This document shows positions 63,773 through 64,000 of a stretch of 64,000 nucleotides of DNA, one piece after another. The stretch is taken from the NCBI RefSeq assembly GCF_001427525.1, contig NZ_LMGU01000002.1, forward strand, positions 207,768 through 271,767, in the 5' to 3' direction. The DNA comes from Microbacterium sp. Root61. Its GTDB lineage: Bacteria > Actinomycetota > Actinomycetes > Actinomycetales > Microbacteriaceae. The notes below the pieces were generated by a model, which was not told the origin of the DNA, ran no database searches, and was given only the letters and a program-made list of their open reading frames with translations. Positions within the stretch are counted from its first letter, which is position 1. Every line of letters starts with the position of its first letter. A program made the translations under genes and the position numbers.

Positions 63773-64000
63773 GCGTCGGGGCGCTGGGGCTTCGGTTCTC
63801 GCTTGGGCGATCTGGGGCTGTTCGTCCGTTGGGGTGGATCCGTCGTGTGACGGATGACCTCGGGGCGCTCGTCGCGTGATGGGCGACTTCCTGGCGGTCG
63901 GGGCGATCGCGAGCTTTCGCGGTCGGTTTCGAGCCGGTTCTGCGTTCCTGTTCTCCGGGCGTGATCGGGCTAGCGACGGCCGGTCGCAATGTCGGAGGTA
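63773..64000. other. Non-coding region at the window end
   Basis: No gene is convincing here. It is GC-rich and contains several GGGGCG/TCGGGGCG elements and a 23-bp segment similar to part of the 67-bp repeat of the 18.7-19.0 kb region. Confidence 0.6.
63812..63834 (+). repeat. Diverged relative of the 67-bp repeat
   Basis: CTGGGGC, then TTCGTCCGT and GGGG in the same order as 18696-18720, with a 2-nt shorter spacer and a C to T change. Only this core is alike. Confidence 0.45.

Noticed and set aside
63675..63989. Minus-strand frame of about 100 codons at the window end
   Set aside because: It overlaps rsrA antisense, has no ribosome site or -10 element, and its translation is low-complexity.

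Overview
The window is a 64 kb piece of a high-GC actinobacterial chromosome, most likely from the Microbacteriaceae (Microbacterium-like). Supporting this are two WhiB regulators, MtrA-MtrB-LpqB, a PdtaS-type histidine kinase, a SigH/SigR-type sigma factor with a zinc anti-sigma factor, secA with a GTG start, DUF3499 and DUF5719 proteins, and many genes whose start codon lies 5-9 nt behind a -10-like hexamer (leaderless transcription). There are no rRNA or tRNA genes, insertion sequences, phage genes or CRISPR arrays.

Layout. 0-13 kb is a surface-polysaccharide locus: the 3' part of a UDP-GlcNAc 2-epimerase gene, a GT11 fucosyl/colitosyl-transferase coupled to a Wzx-type flippase, a GDP-deoxyhexose set (Fcl/ColC-like, ColD-like, Gmd), a Wzm/Wzt ABC exporter, a GlfT1-like glycosyltransferase, two tandem O-antigen polymerase/ligase proteins and manA. 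13-19 kb holds whiB2, a large membrane GT2 protein, DUF5719, a metallopeptidase-family protein, a 530-bp repeat-rich intergenic stretch and DUF3499. 19-24 kb holds a MacA/MacB-like ABC operon and ahcY. 24-35 kb holds a divergent RDD/SpoIIM pair, a fur-katG-aquaporin group, then the coupled DUF58-MoxR-DUF4350-DUF4129-membrane protein operon. 35-41 kb is mtrA-mtrB-lpqB, comF and hpf. 41-49 kb holds a coiled-coil protein, a DEAD-box helicase and a PadR-controlled FtsX-type ABC operon that ends in an otherwise unannotated 33-codon ORF. 49-64 kb is secA, a PH-domain protein, an aminotransferase, Rv3235-like, Sm-like, HTH, SAF and P-loop proteins, pdtaS, whiB1, bcp, rsgA, aroA, and sigR-rsrA.

From about 12 kb to the end the gene content follows, from memory, the M. 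tuberculosis Rv3219-Rv3260 neighbourhood with actinobacterial variations, so this part is conserved chromosome backbone. The most distinctive points are: (1) a predicted GDP-colitose pathway, based on a PLP enzyme with His in place of the Schiff-base Lys; (2) a shared 20-bp operator in front of padR and, 29 kb away, in front of the MacAB-like operon, suggesting one PadR regulator controls two ABC exporters; (3) a 33-aa micropeptide at the end of the PadR/FtsX operon; (4) an intergenic block of perfect 67-bp and tandem about 30-bp repeats that form hairpins; and (5) widespread leaderless promoters that fix many start codons.
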